Translations under genes and position numbers: made by a program
The notes under the pieces: model-generated
Told to the model about the DNA's origin: nothing
The model's input: only the letters and a program-made list of their open reading frames with translations
Databases searched by the model: none
In this document: in pieces, positions 44,776 to 54,188 of the stretch
Position numbering within the stretch: position 1 is the first letter of the stretch
Layout of the letters: each line of letters opens with the position of its first letter
Assembly (NCBI RefSeq): GCF_001908205.1
Contig: NZ_LGHL01000109.1
Coordinates: forward strand, 1 to 64,000
DNA: 64,000 bases
Direction: 5' to 3'
From: Bradyrhizobium sp. NAS80.1
Lineage (GTDB): Bacteria; Pseudomonadota; Alphaproteobacteria; Rhizobiales; Xanthobacteraceae

Positions 44776-45654
44776 TCACGCCTCGATATCCAGCGCGCAA
44801 TCGAAGTTCGGCGCCGAATGCGTCAGTGCGCCGGATGAGGCGTAGTCGACGCCGGTTGCCGCAATCGCTGCGATCGACTCCAGCGTGACGCCGCCGGACG
44901 CTTCCAGTTTGAGGCGGCCTTCGGAGAGCCGCACCGCCTCGCGCAGCGTTGCAAGGTCCATGTTGTCGAGCAGCACGGCGTCAGCCATTCCGCTGTCCAG
45001 GACTTCGCGCAGTTGCGCGAGCGTATCCACCTCGATCTCGATCTTAACGAGATGGCCGGCATGGGCGCGGGCGCGCTCCAGCACGGGGCGGATGCCGCCG
45101 GCGACCGCGATATGGTTGTCCTTGATCAGGATCGCATCATCGAGGCCGAAGCGGTGATTGAAACCGCCGCCGCAGCGCACCGCGTATTTCTCGAGCGCCC
45201 GCAATCCCGGCGTGGTCTTTCGCGTGCAACAGATGCGCATCCTGGTGCCTTCGGTGCGCGCGACATAGTCGGCCGTCAGCGTTGCGACGCCCGACAGGCG
45301 GCCGACGAAGTTGAGTGCGGTTCGCTCCGCCGTGAGAATGGCGCGCGCCGGGCCGGAGATGGTCAGCACGTGCTGGCCGCGGGTAACGCGCGCGGCGTCG
45401 CGGACATGCGCGCGCACCTCGATGTCGAGTGAGAGCTTCTGCAGGGTCGCGAGCGCCAGAGGCAATCCGGCGATCACGCCGGGCTGGCGCGCGACGAGGA
45501 TCGCTTGCGCCTTTGTCGCCTCCGGGATTGTCGCAAGCGAGGTGATGTCGCCGGCGCGGCCGAGATCCTCGTCGAGCGCGCGATGGACCGCCTCGTCGAT
45601 CGCAAGCGGTGAGAGGAAGGCGTCGGGATTGAGCAGTGAGGTCAGGGTGATCAT
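44776..45654 (-). CDS. nadC: Nicotinate-nucleotide pyrophosphorylase (quinolinate PRTase)
   Basis: 292 residues, full length. DLGRAGDITSLATIPE near the start, AERTALNFVGRLSGVATLT, RICCTRKTTPGLRALEKYAVRCGGGFNHRFGLDDAILIKDNHI and the C-terminal VDYASSGALTHSAPNFDCALDI are the standard blocks. It converts quinolinate and PRPP to nicotinate mononucleotide, CO2 and PPi. It starts ten bases after the nadB stop, in the nadBC operon. Confidence 0.95.
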   Translation of the reverse strand: MITLTSLLNPDAFLSPLAIDEAVHRALDEDLGRAGDITSLATIPEATKAQAILVARQPGVIAGLPLALATLQKLSLDIEVRAHVRDAARVTRGQHVLTISGPARAILTAERTALNFVGRLSGVATLTADYVARTEGTRMRICCTRKTTPGLRALEKYAVRCGGGFNHRFGLDDAILIKDNHIAVAGGIRPVLERARAHAGHLVKIEIEVDTLAQLREVLDSGMADAVLLDNMDLATLREAVRLSEGRLKLEASGGVTLESIAAIAATGVDYASSGALTHSAPNFDCALDIEA

Positions 45655-45664
45655 GGGGCTTCCT

Positions 45665-47272
45665 TCAGGCGATCATGGATTGCGCGGTGCGTGGCCGTGG
45701 ACGGACGCGCAGGCTTTCCGCGACATCGCGCGCCGCGGCGAGTGTGGTCGTCGTTCTCCGCGCCAGCGCGGGCACATCCGCCGGATGGTCGGAGCGGAAA
45801 TGCGCGCCGCGACTCTCGCAACGTATCCAGCCTGCGGCGGCGACGAGCAGAGCCGACGTCGCCATGTTCCGGACAGCGATGCTTGCTGTTTCTCGCTCGA
45901 GCGCGGCGAAGCTGCGGACCGCTTCTGCAAGGCCATCTCCATCGCGGATCACGCCGACATGCGCGCTCATCATCGCGCGCAGCCGCTTCACAGCCGCCGC
46001 ATCCGGTCCACTGCTGCAAGGCGTCACCGGCATGTCGGGAAGGCGGGCAGGCGAGGGGATCGGGCGGCCGGAGATGTCTTCGGCGATACGCGCGGCATAG
46101 ACAACCGCCTCCAGCAGAGAATTCGAGGCGAGGCGGTTGGCGCCATGCGCGCCGGTAGATGACACTTCGCCACCGGCCCAGAGCCCGTCGATCGAGCTGC
46201 GGCCGCGGCCGTCGACCGCGATGCCGCCCATGTGGTAATGCGCGGCCGGTGCGATCGGGATGGCCTGCGTGGCGGGATCGATGCCGGCGGCGATGCAGCT
46301 CGCATGCACTGTCGGAAATTTCTGGGCGAAGCGCGTGCCCAGCGCCTCGCGCGCGTCGAGGAACGCGCCTCGCCCGGCGGCGATCTCGGCGAACACGCCG
46401 CGGGCCACGATGTCGCGCGGCGCAAGATCGGCGAGCGGATGGCGCGCGATCATGAAGCGCTCGCCTTTGCCGTTGATCAGCGTCGCGCCTTCGCCGCGCA
46501 GAGCCTCGGTCGCGAGCGGCGCCGGGGCGCGCCCGACCATAATGGCGGTGGGGTGAAACTGCACGAATTCAGGGTCGGCGATCACGGCACCAGCGCGCGC
46601 GGCGATCGCCAGGCCCGATCCGCTGGCTTCAAGCGGGTTGGTCGTGGCTGCATAGAGATGGCCGATGCCGCCGGTCGCAAGCACGACCGCGCGCGCAGCG
46701 AGCAGGATCGGTCGTGCAGCGGGATTGCCGGCCTCGCGCAGCTGAAGACCGGTCACGGCGCCGTCCTCCGTCAACAACACCTCGGCGACGAAACCTTCGA
46801 TCAGGCGGATCGACGGCGTTTGGCGCACGGCCTCGCTCAAGGCCGCGATGATTGCGGCGCCTGCGCCATCGCCGCGCACATGCACGATGCGCCGCGCCGA
46901 GTGCGCGGCTTCGCGTCCGACTGCGAGCCTGCCTTCGAGATCGCGATCGAACGGCACGCCATAGGCGAGAAGGTCGTGGATCCGCGGTGCGGCCTCGCGT
47001 GCGATCCCGAGTGCGACCGCCTCATCGACGAGGCCTCCGCCGACGGCGATGGTGTCGGCGGCATGCGCCTCGGCACTGTCGCCCTCGGCCACGGCCGCAG
47101 CGATGCCGCCTTGGGCCCAGGCGGATGAGGCGCCCTGTCCGAGCGGCGCCGCCGAGATCAGCGTCACCGGCCGCGGCGCGAGTTTCAGCGCACAGAAGAG
47201 TCCGGCAAGGCCTCCACCGACGATGACGACGTCGTTGGTGCTGCGGGCGAGGTTGTGTATGTTGTTTGTCAT
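45665..47272 (-). CDS. nadB: L-aspartate oxidase
   Basis: 535 residues from ATG 47272, with GGAGAG six bases before it. VVIVGGGLAGLFCALKLA binds FAD; SSAWAQGGIAAAV is the flavin loop; EFVQFHPTAI and TEALRGEGATLIN are active-site blocks with the catalytic Arg in the HMGGIAVD and LRGEG regions; GEVSSTGAHGANRLASNSLLEAVVY ends the FAD part. It oxidises aspartate to iminoaspartate, the substrate of NadA. nadC follows directly; nadA lies upstream on the same strand with a repeat between. Confidence 0.95.
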   Translation of the reverse strand: MTNNIHNLARSTNDVVIVGGGLAGLFCALKLAPRPVTLISAAPLGQGASSAWAQGGIAAAVAEGDSAEAHAADTIAVGGGLVDEAVALGIAREAAPRIHDLLAYGVPFDRDLEGRLAVGREAAHSARRIVHVRGDGAGAAIIAALSEAVRQTPSIRLIEGFVAEVLLTEDGAVTGLQLREAGNPAARPILLAARAVVLATGGIGHLYAATTNPLEASGSGLAIAARAGAVIADPEFVQFHPTAIMVGRAPAPLATEALRGEGATLINGKGERFMIARHPLADLAPRDIVARGVFAEIAAGRGAFLDAREALGTRFAQKFPTVHASCIAAGIDPATQAIPIAPAAHYHMGGIAVDGRGRSSIDGLWAGGEVSSTGAHGANRLASNSLLEAVVYAARIAEDISGRPIPSPARLPDMPVTPCSSGPDAAAVKRLRAMMSAHVGVIRDGDGLAEAVRSFAALERETASIAVRNMATSALLVAAAGWIRCESRGAHFRSDHPADVPALARRTTTTLAAARDVAESLRVRPRPRTAQSMIA

Positions 47273-47286
47273 GACTCTCTCCAATC

Positions 47287-47441
47287 ACTCCGCTGTCGTC
47301 CCCGCGAAGGCGGGGACCTATACTCCGCGGCGGTAGTTGTTGTGCGAAGCTGTTCGACGTCGTTCTTCGTGACCACATCTCCCTGTGGTTATGGGTCCCG
47401 CGCTCCGCTTCGCTGCGCTTGTCCGGGACGACAGCGAGTGT
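47287..47441. repeat. Intergenic inverted repeat between nadA and nadB
   Basis: CTGTCGTCCCCGCGAAGGCGGGGAC is a hairpin at 47293-47317, and GGGTCCCGCGCTCC...GTCCGGGACGACAG with the first arm closes a wider pair. It may reduce readthrough from nadA into nadBC. Confidence 0.55.
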
Positions 47442-47445
47442 GCTG

Positions 47446-48552
47446 CTAGTTCTTCAGATTGATCATCCGCTCGACCGAGCGCCGTGCGCGCCTCGCAAGC
47501 GCGGGATCGATCGTGACCTCCTCGCGAAGCGTCAGCAGGCTGTCCAGAATGTTGGCGAGCGTGATGCGCTTCATATGCGGGCAGAGATTGCAGGGGCGCA
47601 GCATCTCCACATCCGGCAGCTCGGCCCGCACATTGTCGGCCATCGAGCATTCGGTGATCATGACGAGCCGCCGCGGCCGCTTCGCGCGCACCCAGTTGAT
47701 CATGTGCGCGGTTGAGCCGGTGAAGTCGGCTTCCGCCAGCACGTCCGGCGGGCATTCGGGATGCGCGATGATCTGCACCGAGGGATCGGCCTCGCGAAGG
47801 TCGCGCAGCTCCTCGCCGGTGAAGCGCTCGTGCACCTCGCAGGCGCCCTTCCAGGCGATGATCTTCACATCGGTCTTGGAGGCCACATAGGTCGCAAGAT
47901 AACGGTCGGGCAGGAAGATCACGCTTGGCGCGCCGAGGCTCTCGACCACCTGCACCGCGTTCGACGAGGTGCAGCAGATGTCGACCTCGGCCTTCACCTC
48001 CGCCGAGGTGTTGACGTAGGCGACGACGGGCACACTGGGAAATTTTTCGCGGAGCAGCCGCACGTCGGCGCCCGTGATGCTGGCGGCAAGCGAACAGCCG
48101 GCGCGTGCGTCGGGGATCAGCACCGTCTTGTCCGGGTTGAGCAGCTTCGACGTTTCCGCCATGAAGTGCACTCCGCACTGGACGATGATGTCGGCCTTCA
48201 CCTTGGTGGCTTCGACCGCGAGCTGGAGCGAGTCGCCGCCGATGTCGGCGACGCAGTGGAAGATTTCGGGGGCCTGGTAATTGTGCGCGAGGATCACCGC
48301 GCCCCGTGCCTGCTTCAGTTCGTTGATCGCCTTGATCGTCGGCGCCATCAGCGGCCACTCGATCGGCGGGATCACGTGCTTCACACGATCATAGAGAGGC
48401 GCGGTGGCGCGTTCGACTTCCGCCGTCCATTCCAGCGCGGGCATCGGCAGCGCAGGTCCCGTTCGGGCCGGTGCTGCGCGGGGGAGGGTGATGGTTTGAC
48501 CCTGCGGCCGGTCGGCAAAGTCGTCGGGGCCGTAAATTCCAGTGATCGGCAT
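47446..48552 (-). CDS. nadA: Quinolinate synthase
   Basis: 368 residues from ATG 48552, with GGGAGG at good distance. ILAHNYQAPEIFHCVADIGGDSLQLA is the start of the first domain; the three [4Fe-4S] Cys are in VQCGVHFMAET, CCTSSNAVQVV (or nearby HPECPPDV) and RPCNLCPHMK; TEGMI-like ITECSMADNVRAE precedes the last. It condenses iminoaspartate with dihydroxyacetone phosphate. Two palindromic sites upstream (48574-48592, 48648-48666) suggest control by a NAD-responsive repressor. Confidence 0.95.
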   Translation of the reverse strand: MPITGIYGPDDFADRPQGQTITLPRAAPARTGPALPMPALEWTAEVERATAPLYDRVKHVIPPIEWPLMAPTIKAINELKQARGAVILAHNYQAPEIFHCVADIGGDSLQLAVEATKVKADIIVQCGVHFMAETSKLLNPDKTVLIPDARAGCSLAASITGADVRLLREKFPSVPVVAYVNTSAEVKAEVDICCTSSNAVQVVESLGAPSVIFLPDRYLATYVASKTDVKIIAWKGACEVHERFTGEELRDLREADPSVQIIAHPECPPDVLAEADFTGSTAHMINWVRAKRPRRLVMITECSMADNVRAELPDVEMLRPCNLCPHMKRITLANILDSLLTLREEVTIDPALARRARRSVERMINLKN

Positions 48553-48573
48553 TGAAGCCTCCCGTAGATTAAT

Positions 48574-48592
48574 TATGCTCCAAGAGAGCATA
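48574..48592 (-). promoter_or_regulatory. Operator-like palindrome 1 before nadA
   Basis: TATGCTCCAAGAGAGCATA: perfect seven-base arms around CAAGA, 22 bases upstream of the nadA start. With the second site it forms a pair likely bound by a NAD-responsive regulator such as the NadQ-like protein at 62885-63856. Confidence 0.65.
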
Positions 48593-48647
48593 TATCGAGC
48601 CCGAGAAATCCGGCGCAGAGGCCGGGTCAGATTTATCGCTGCTCTAA

Positions 48648-48666
48648 TATGCTCAATATGAGTAAA
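48648..48666 (-). promoter_or_regulatory. Operator-like palindrome 2 before nadA
   Basis: TATGCTCAATATGAGTAAA: the left arm is identical to site 1 (TATGCTC), the right arm is GAGTA instead of GAGCATA. The centre-to-centre distance from site 1 is 74 bases, about seven helical turns. Confidence 0.5.
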
Positions 48667-48889
48667 TCAAAGATAGCATGCCGCACGGGAAGCCGCTAGG
48701 CCCTGTCGCACACATTCCTGTCAAGTCGTGCCGGACGCGTCAGGTGAGGCCGCGATGAAACGCAATGCTCCCACGGCAGCCCTTCGTGGAACGCAACCAT
48801 TTTTGACTTGGGGTTTTCATGCATTTGCATTAAACAGCCTGGCTCGCGGCTGCCTATTCCGGATCCGCGAACGACAGATGAGGAAGCGC
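48667..48889. other. Intergenic region between nadA and the MFS gene
   Basis: With the nadA leader this is a 337-base gap. Apart from the two operator-like sites nothing stands out. An in-frame extension of the MFS gene to GTG 48728 exists but lacks a ribosome site. Confidence 0.45.
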
Positions 48890-50140
48890 ATGTCGACGCA
48901 AGTGGGCGAACTCGGTCCGGTTTCGCGTTCCACCAACTGGCGAACGCCAGCCGTTATCATTCTCTGCGGCTGTGCGATCGGCATGCTGGGCTTCGGTCCG
49001 CGCTCGGCGCTCGGCTTCTTCGTGCAGCCGATGAGCCACGAATTCGCCTGGGGCCGCGACGTGTTTGGTCTGGCGATCGCCGTGCAGAATCTGTTGTGGG
49101 GATTGGGCCAGCCGTTCGCCGGCGCGGTCGCCGATCGCTTCGGCTTGTTCCGCGTGATGTGCGTCGGTGCTCTGCTCTATGCCGGTGGCTTGCTGCTGAT
49201 GCGTTACTCCTCGACGCCGCTGTCGCTCAATATCGGCGCCGGCGTCATGGTCGGCTTTGGTCTTGCCGGTTGCTCGTTCAATCTGGTGCTGTCGGCGTTC
49301 ACCAAGCTCTTGCCGGCCGAGAAGCGCGGCCTGGCGCTCGGCGCCGGCACCGCGGCGGGATCGTTCGGACAGTTCCTGTTCGCACCCATCGGTGTCGCAC
49401 TGATCGACAATTTCGGCTGGCAGCAGGCGCTCACCGTGTTCGGCTTCCTGATGCTGCTGATCATCCCGCTGTCGCTGGCGCTGTCGACGCCTCCGGTCGC
49501 AAGCACGGCAAATGCTGCGCCTGCGGATGAGCAGACCATCACAAGGGCGCTCGCGGAGGCCTTCGGCCATCGCTCCTACGTGCTGCTGGTGCTCGGCTTC
49601 TTCACCTGCGGCTTCCAGCTCGCCTTCATCACCGTGCATCTGCCGGCCTTCCTCGTCGACCGCGGCATCTCGGCGCAAACCGGCGGCTGGGTGATCGCGG
49701 CGATCGGCCTGTTCAACATCATGGGATCGCTGAGCGTCGGCTATCTCCAGAACAGCCTGCCGAAGCGCTACATCCTGTCGACCATCTATTTCACGCGTGC
49801 GCTTGCGACGCTCGCCTTCATCTCGTTCCCGATCACGCCGTTCTCGGCGATCGCATTCGGCGCGGTCTCAGGCCTGACCTGGCTGTCGACGGTGCCGCCG
49901 ACGTCCGCGCTGGTGGCGCTGATGTTCGGTACGCGGTGGCTTGCGACGCTCTATGGCTTCGCCTTCGTCAGCCATCAGGTCGGCGGTTTCCTCGGCGTCT
50001 GGCTCGGTGGCATCGTGTTCGAGCGGTTCGGTTCCTATACGCCGATCTGGTGGCTCTCGATCCTGTTCGGCGTGCTCTCGGCGCTGATCAATCTTCCGAT
50101 CGTGGAGAAACCTGTCCAGCGACTAGTGCCGGCGATTTGA
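48890..50140 (+). CDS. MFS transporter
   Basis: 416 residues from ATG 48890, preceded by GAGGA. Twelve helices are visible; after the second comes GQPFAGAVADRFGLFRVM, the MFS loop motif (GxxxDRxGxR-like), and a similar one is missing after helix 8 as usual. The pattern (SMS: FVQPMSHEFAWGRDVFGLAIAVQNLLWGLGQP) resembles the oxalate/formate or monocarboxylate branch. The substrate is unknown. The stop codon lies inside dispersed repeat family C, whose bases code the last three or four residues. Confidence 0.85.
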   Translation: MSTQVGELGPVSRSTNWRTPAVIILCGCAIGMLGFGPRSALGFFVQPMSHEFAWGRDVFGLAIAVQNLLWGLGQPFAGAVADRFGLFRVMCVGALLYAGGLLLMRYSSTPLSLNIGAGVMVGFGLAGCSFNLVLSAFTKLLPAEKRGLALGAGTAAGSFGQFLFAPIGVALIDNFGWQQALTVFGFLMLLIIPLSLALSTPPVASTANAAPADEQTITRALAEAFGHRSYVLLVLGFFTCGFQLAFITVHLPAFLVDRGISAQTGGWVIAAIGLFNIMGSLSVGYLQNSLPKRYILSTIYFTRALATLAFISFPITPFSAIAFGAVSGLTWLSTVPPTSALVALMFGTRWLATLYGFAFVSHQVGGFLGVWLGGIVFERFGSYTPIWWLSILFGVLSALINLPIVEKPVQRLVPAI

Positions 50141-50200
50141 AGTTCCTGCAGAGCAAGCCGCGAATTCGTTCAGGAACTTCAAATCGATAACCGGCACTAG
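50123..50200. repeat. Dispersed repeat family C (long hairpin)
   Basis: CTAGTGCCGGCGATTTGAAG...TTCCTG faces CAGGAACTTCAAATCG...CCGGCACTAG: a 78-base, nearly complete palindrome. It covers the MFS stop codon and is likely its transcription end. Only one copy is in this window. Confidence 0.75.
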
Positions 50201-50346
50201 GATCATGTATTTGCTGGCGCTCCTCTTAATTCCGAAGTTCGCGCCTGTGGTGCCGATAAGGTTTGCGAACTGCGGAATTGGAGCGCCAGTTGCGCAGCCT
50301 GCCTGATCGGCTAAACATTCCCTGAAACAAGTCAGGGAGTTCAGTC

Positions 50347-51333
50347 GTGGCCACATTCAAGGCGATCCGGATCGACAAGGCGGACAAGGGCACCACCGCC
50401 GCGCTCACGCAGTTCGACGAAGCCGAGCTGATGGACGGCGACGTCACCGTCCGCGTGGAATGGTCGACGCTGAACTACAAGGACGGCCTCGCGCTCACCG
50501 GCAAGGCGCCGGTGGTGCGCCGTTTCCCGATGATCGCCGGCATCGACTTCGCCGGCACCGTGGAGCAATCCTCGCATCCGCAATGGAAGGCGGGCGACAA
50601 GGTCGTCTGCACCGGCTGGGGCATGGGCGAGACCCATCTCGGCGCCTACGCCGAGAAGGCGCGGGTGAAGGGCGACTGGCTGGTCGCCTTGCCGCAGGGC
50701 CTGTCGGCGCGCGACGCGATGGCGATCGGCACCGCCGGCTTCACCGCGATGCTTTCGGTGCTGGCGCTGGAGAAGCACGGTCTGTCCCCCAAGAGCGGCC
50801 CCGTGGTGGTGACCGGCGCCGCCGGTGGCGTCGGTTCGGTCGCCACAGCCGTGCTGTCGAAGCTCGGCTACCACGTCATTGCGTCCACCGGCCGTGCCTC
50901 CGAAGCGGATTATCTGAAAGAGATCGGTGCGGCCGAAATCATCGACCGCAACGAACTGTCGGCGGCGGCCAAGCCCCTTGCCAAGGAACGCTGGGCGGGC
51001 GGCGTCGACAGCGTCGGCTCGACAACGCTCGCGAATCTTCTGTCGATGACCAAGTATGGCGGCGCGATCGCGGCGTGCGGCCTGGCGGCCGGCATGGACC
51101 TGCCGTCTTCCGTCGCTCCCTTCATTTTACGCGGAGTGTGCCTTCTCGGCATCGATTCCGTAATGTGCCCGGTCGAGCCCAGGAAGGCTGCCTGGCAACG
51201 CCTCGCGTCCGATCTGGATCGGACAAAACTATCTGAAATTACTAAGGAAATTTCTCTCGACGAGGTTCCGGAGTGGGGCGCGAAAATCCTTGCCGGCCAA
51301 GTCCGGGGCCGCATCGTGGTTAAAATTGTCTAA
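50347..51333 (+). CDS. acuI: Acrylyl-CoA reductase-type oxidoreductase (AcuI/YhdH)
   Basis: 328 residues from GTG 50347, preceded by AGGGAG. VRVEWSTLNYKDGLALTGKAPVVRRFPMIAGIDFAGTV is the MDR N-terminal domain of the YhdH branch, and VVVTGAAGGVGSVATAVLSKLGYHVIASTGR the NADPH-binding fold. The family reduces acryloyl-CoA to propionyl-CoA with NADPH, or related enoyl substrates. No dimethylsulfoniopropionate genes are nearby, so general acrylate detoxification is likelier. Confidence 0.88.
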   Translation: MATFKAIRIDKADKGTTAALTQFDEAELMDGDVTVRVEWSTLNYKDGLALTGKAPVVRRFPMIAGIDFAGTVEQSSHPQWKAGDKVVCTGWGMGETHLGAYAEKARVKGDWLVALPQGLSARDAMAIGTAGFTAMLSVLALEKHGLSPKSGPVVVTGAAGGVGSVATAVLSKLGYHVIASTGRASEADYLKEIGAAEIIDRNELSAAAKPLAKERWAGGVDSVGSTTLANLLSMTKYGGAIAACGLAAGMDLPSSVAPFILRGVCLLGIDSVMCPVEPRKAAWQRLASDLDRTKLSEITKEISLDEVPEWGAKILAGQVRGRIVVKIV

Positions 51334-51447
51334 CGGCGTTTAGACTTTACCAACCAAGCTGCGCCAATGTTGCCTTGGTTAGTATGGTAAGCAGTGGGTA
51401 AAGAGATCGGGCATCGCCCGCTGCGGGGGTTGAGTTCGGAGTTGAGC

Positions 51448-52035
51448 ATGCTTGCGCGTATCATGTTGGGGGCTGTCACGGCGGCAGCGACGTTTGCGCC
51501 GGCCATTGCAGGAAGCATGAACGCCGACGAGGCGCGCCGCTTCGTCGCCGGCAAGGTGTTCGCCTTCACCTGTTTCGACGGCACCCGCGGTGCAGGCCGC
51601 ATCCTCGACGATCTTGGCGCTGCCGGCGCGGTGCAGTTCTCGGGCGCAGGCCCGGTGCGCCATCTCCGCCTGCCCGGCAACACGCTCCAGATTCGCGGCC
51701 AGAACGTCTGCGCCTCGATCAAGGGCATTCCGTTCGAGCCCTGCTTCAACCTGGAAAAGACCGACGATCGCAGCTTCCGCGGCTCGGTGTCGGGCATGGG
51801 CTTCGCCTATTGCGACTTCCACCACCAGGGCGGCAACCAGATGCTGATGGCGCGCTCGGTGGCGCGTCCGCGCTCGCTGCGCGCCTCGGAGCACACCGGA
51901 ACGGTCGGCGCGTCGAACACCGAAGTCGCCGTGCGCGTCGAGACGCCGCGTGTCGAGAGCAGCCGGCTCGAGCCGGTGAAATCGGAGCCCGCCAAGACCG
52001 AGGCCCCGTTGGAGCTGCGTCGCTCGACGCAGTGA
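51448..52035 (+). CDS. Exported protein of unknown function
   Basis: 195 residues from ATG 51448, with GGAG six bases upstream. The signal peptide is ARIMLGAVTAAATFAPAIAG (about residues 3-22). The mature part begins with NADEARRFVAGKVFAFTCFDGTRGAGRI and has four Cys (FTCFD, NVCAS, EPCFN, AYCDF) that could form two disulfides in the periplasm; after about residue 140 it is an unstructured, charged tail. The N-terminal part is of a type common in Bradyrhizobium; the function is unknown. Confidence 0.75.
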   Translation: MLARIMLGAVTAAATFAPAIAGSMNADEARRFVAGKVFAFTCFDGTRGAGRILDDLGAAGAVQFSGAGPVRHLRLPGNTLQIRGQNVCASIKGIPFEPCFNLEKTDDRSFRGSVSGMGFAYCDFHHQGGNQMLMARSVARPRSLRASEHTGTVGASNTEVAVRVETPRVESSRLEPVKSEPAKTEAPLELRRSTQ

Positions 52036-52320
52036 ACAGGCCGCGCGGGGCCTCTCGCGTAGCTTTTCGTTGAAGACCCTCATCGAACAGGACGCCACCG
52101 CGCCGTAGTCATGCGGACAGCGGCCTTCTGCGGCTATTGCGCGCAGTCGATGCAAGTGCTGCGCGCTTTGAAAGCTTTTTACGTAATTCTACTGAGTTCG
52201 AAGCAGCCGTTCTTAACCATACGCTCGAACCTCGGAACTAGCCTCGCCGGATTGGAGCACCGTCGCTCATGCGGCCGAGAACCTCTATGGGCCGGCTAAG
52301 CTTTTCGGGGAGGGATTTCG

Positions 52321-54078
52321 ATGTCGCGCATCATCAATATGCGTATTGGGACCAAGCTCGCATTTGCGGCCGTTCTCAGCATCCTTCTTATCGGCGCAAT
52401 GATCGTCGTTCAGACCAGCGGCAACGGTGCTGTCCGCCATGCCAATCAACTCGCGAACTCGCAGCAGATGTCGGCACGAGATGCGGTCGATGCGAAGGCG
52501 TCGATCCGGGCGATGCAGATCGCCGTTCGCGACATTCGCCTGGCGAGCAATCTGGCGGATTTGCAGAAGGCGCGCGAGTTCCTCGAAGAGCGGCGGAAAT
52601 CGGCGATTGGTTTCGTCGATGCAATCCTGAAGGTTACGACCTCCGGTGAAAATTCGGATCGCGCGACCAGGATGAAAGTGCTGGTCGGGGACTATGCGGC
52701 CCGAGCACTGGAGATCGCAGCCGTGCGGAGCGAGTTGATCGGTCTCGAGTCGCGGCGAGTTGCTGGCGAAATGCCTGCCGACGCGTCCGCGCGCGTCGTC
52801 AAGCTCAACGAGGAGGCGGTGCGGATCGCCCGCGAAACGACGCTGCCGATCGCTGCGGAACTCGAGACGCTGGCGGGCAAGGCGTCCGAGTTCGCAGCGA
52901 ACAGGGCTGCCGAGGAGAGTGCCGCGGCGACTCAGGAGATGTCGCTGGCGGAGAGAAATTCGCTGCTCATCGCAGCGCTGGTCACTCTTCTGCTGATCGG
53001 GACTTCCCTCCTCAGCGTCTTCACAATTGCGCTGCCCATGAAGGCCTTGACGGCGGCGATGCTCGAACTCGCCAACGGCAATTTCGCCATCGTGCTGCCC
53101 GGGCTCGGACGCAAGGATGAGATTGGCGATGTCGCCGCTGCTGTCGAGCGATTCAAGATCGTCTCCGAGCAGAAGGCGCGGGCGGAAGCCGAAGCCAAGG
53201 TCCGGCAGGATCAGATCGCAGCGGAGCAGCGCAAGTCGGAGATGCGCAAGCTCGCCGACAGCTTTGAGGGCGCCGTCGGCGAAATCGTCGGGACGGTGTC
53301 ATCGGCCTCGACGGAGCTCGAAGCATCCGCCACCACGCTGACCTCGACCGCGGAACGCACACAGGGGCTCACCACCATGGTCGCGGCGGCCTCGGAAGAG
53401 GCGTCTAGCAACGTGCAGTCGGTCGCATCCGCCACCGAGGAGCTGTCCTCCTCGATCACCGAGATCAGCCGGCAGGTGCAGGAATCCGCCCGCGTGGCAA
53501 GCGAGGCCGTCGGTCAGGCCCGCACCACGACCGACCGGGTCAGCGAATTGTCGCAGGCGGCAACGAGGATTGGCGACGTCGTCGAGCTGATCAACACCAT
53601 CGCGGGCCAGACCAATCTTCTGGCGCTCAACGCCACGATCGAGGCCGCGCGCGCCGGCGAAGCCGGCAAGGGCTTTGCGGTCGTTGCTTCCGAAGTGAAG
53701 GCTCTCGCCGAGCAGACGGCGAAGGCGACCGGCGAGATCGGCCAGCAAATCTCCGGCATCCAGGCGGCGACGCAGGAATCGGTCGGCGCCATCAAGGACA
53801 TCAGCGACACCATCGAAAAGCTCTCCGAGATCTCCTCGACCATCGCCGCGGCCGTGGAAGAGCAGGGTGCGGCAACGCAGGAAATCTCCCGCAACGTGCA
53901 GCAGGCCGCGCACGGCACGCATCAGGTCTCGTCCAACATCACCGACGTGCAGCGCGGCGCGAGCGAGACCGGTTCGGCATCGTCACAGGTGCTGTCTGCG
54001 GCACAGATGCTGTCCAACGACAGCGATCGTCTCAAGCGCGACGTCGGCAAATTCCTCGAGACGGTACGCGCGGCGTGA
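52321..54078 (+). CDS. Methyl-accepting chemotaxis protein 1
   Basis: 585 residues. TM1 at about 13-31 (LAFAAVLSILLIGAMIVVQ), a ~180-residue helical periplasmic sensor, TM2 at about 213-237, HAMP (MKALTAAMLELANGNFAIVLPGLGRKDEIGDVAAAVERFK) to about 290, then a signalling domain with the hairpin tip VELINTIAGQTNLLALNATIEAARAGEAGKGFAVVA near residues 420-455. It ends FLETVRAA, without a CheR-binding pentapeptide. First of four tandem receptors; the signalling domain is almost identical to that of the next gene, pointing to duplication or gene conversion. Confidence 0.93.
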   Translation: MSRIINMRIGTKLAFAAVLSILLIGAMIVVQTSGNGAVRHANQLANSQQMSARDAVDAKASIRAMQIAVRDIRLASNLADLQKAREFLEERRKSAIGFVDAILKVTTSGENSDRATRMKVLVGDYAARALEIAAVRSELIGLESRRVAGEMPADASARVVKLNEEAVRIARETTLPIAAELETLAGKASEFAANRAAEESAAATQEMSLAERNSLLIAALVTLLLIGTSLLSVFTIALPMKALTAAMLELANGNFAIVLPGLGRKDEIGDVAAAVERFKIVSEQKARAEAEAKVRQDQIAAEQRKSEMRKLADSFEGAVGEIVGTVSSASTELEASATTLTSTAERTQGLTTMVAAASEEASSNVQSVASATEELSSSITEISRQVQESARVASEAVGQARTTTDRVSELSQAATRIGDVVELINTIAGQTNLLALNATIEAARAGEAGKGFAVVASEVKALAEQTAKATGEIGQQISGIQAATQESVGAIKDISDTIEKLSEISSTIAAAVEEQGAATQEISRNVQQAAHGTHQVSSNITDVQRGASETGSASSQVLSAAQMLSNDSDRLKRDVGKFLETVRAA

Positions 54079-54188
54079 AACTCCGTGTTTCTACGACCAA
54101 CAAGGTTAAGGGAACCGGAATCATTCTTCGCCAGATTGCTCGATATCGCGCCGCCGGCGCAGGCGCTTTCTCCTGAAGGATTCCCGTT

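Noticed and set aside
52036..52320. Short frames in the gap before chemoreceptor 1
   Set aside because: No ribosome sites and composition like the surrounding non-coding DNA.
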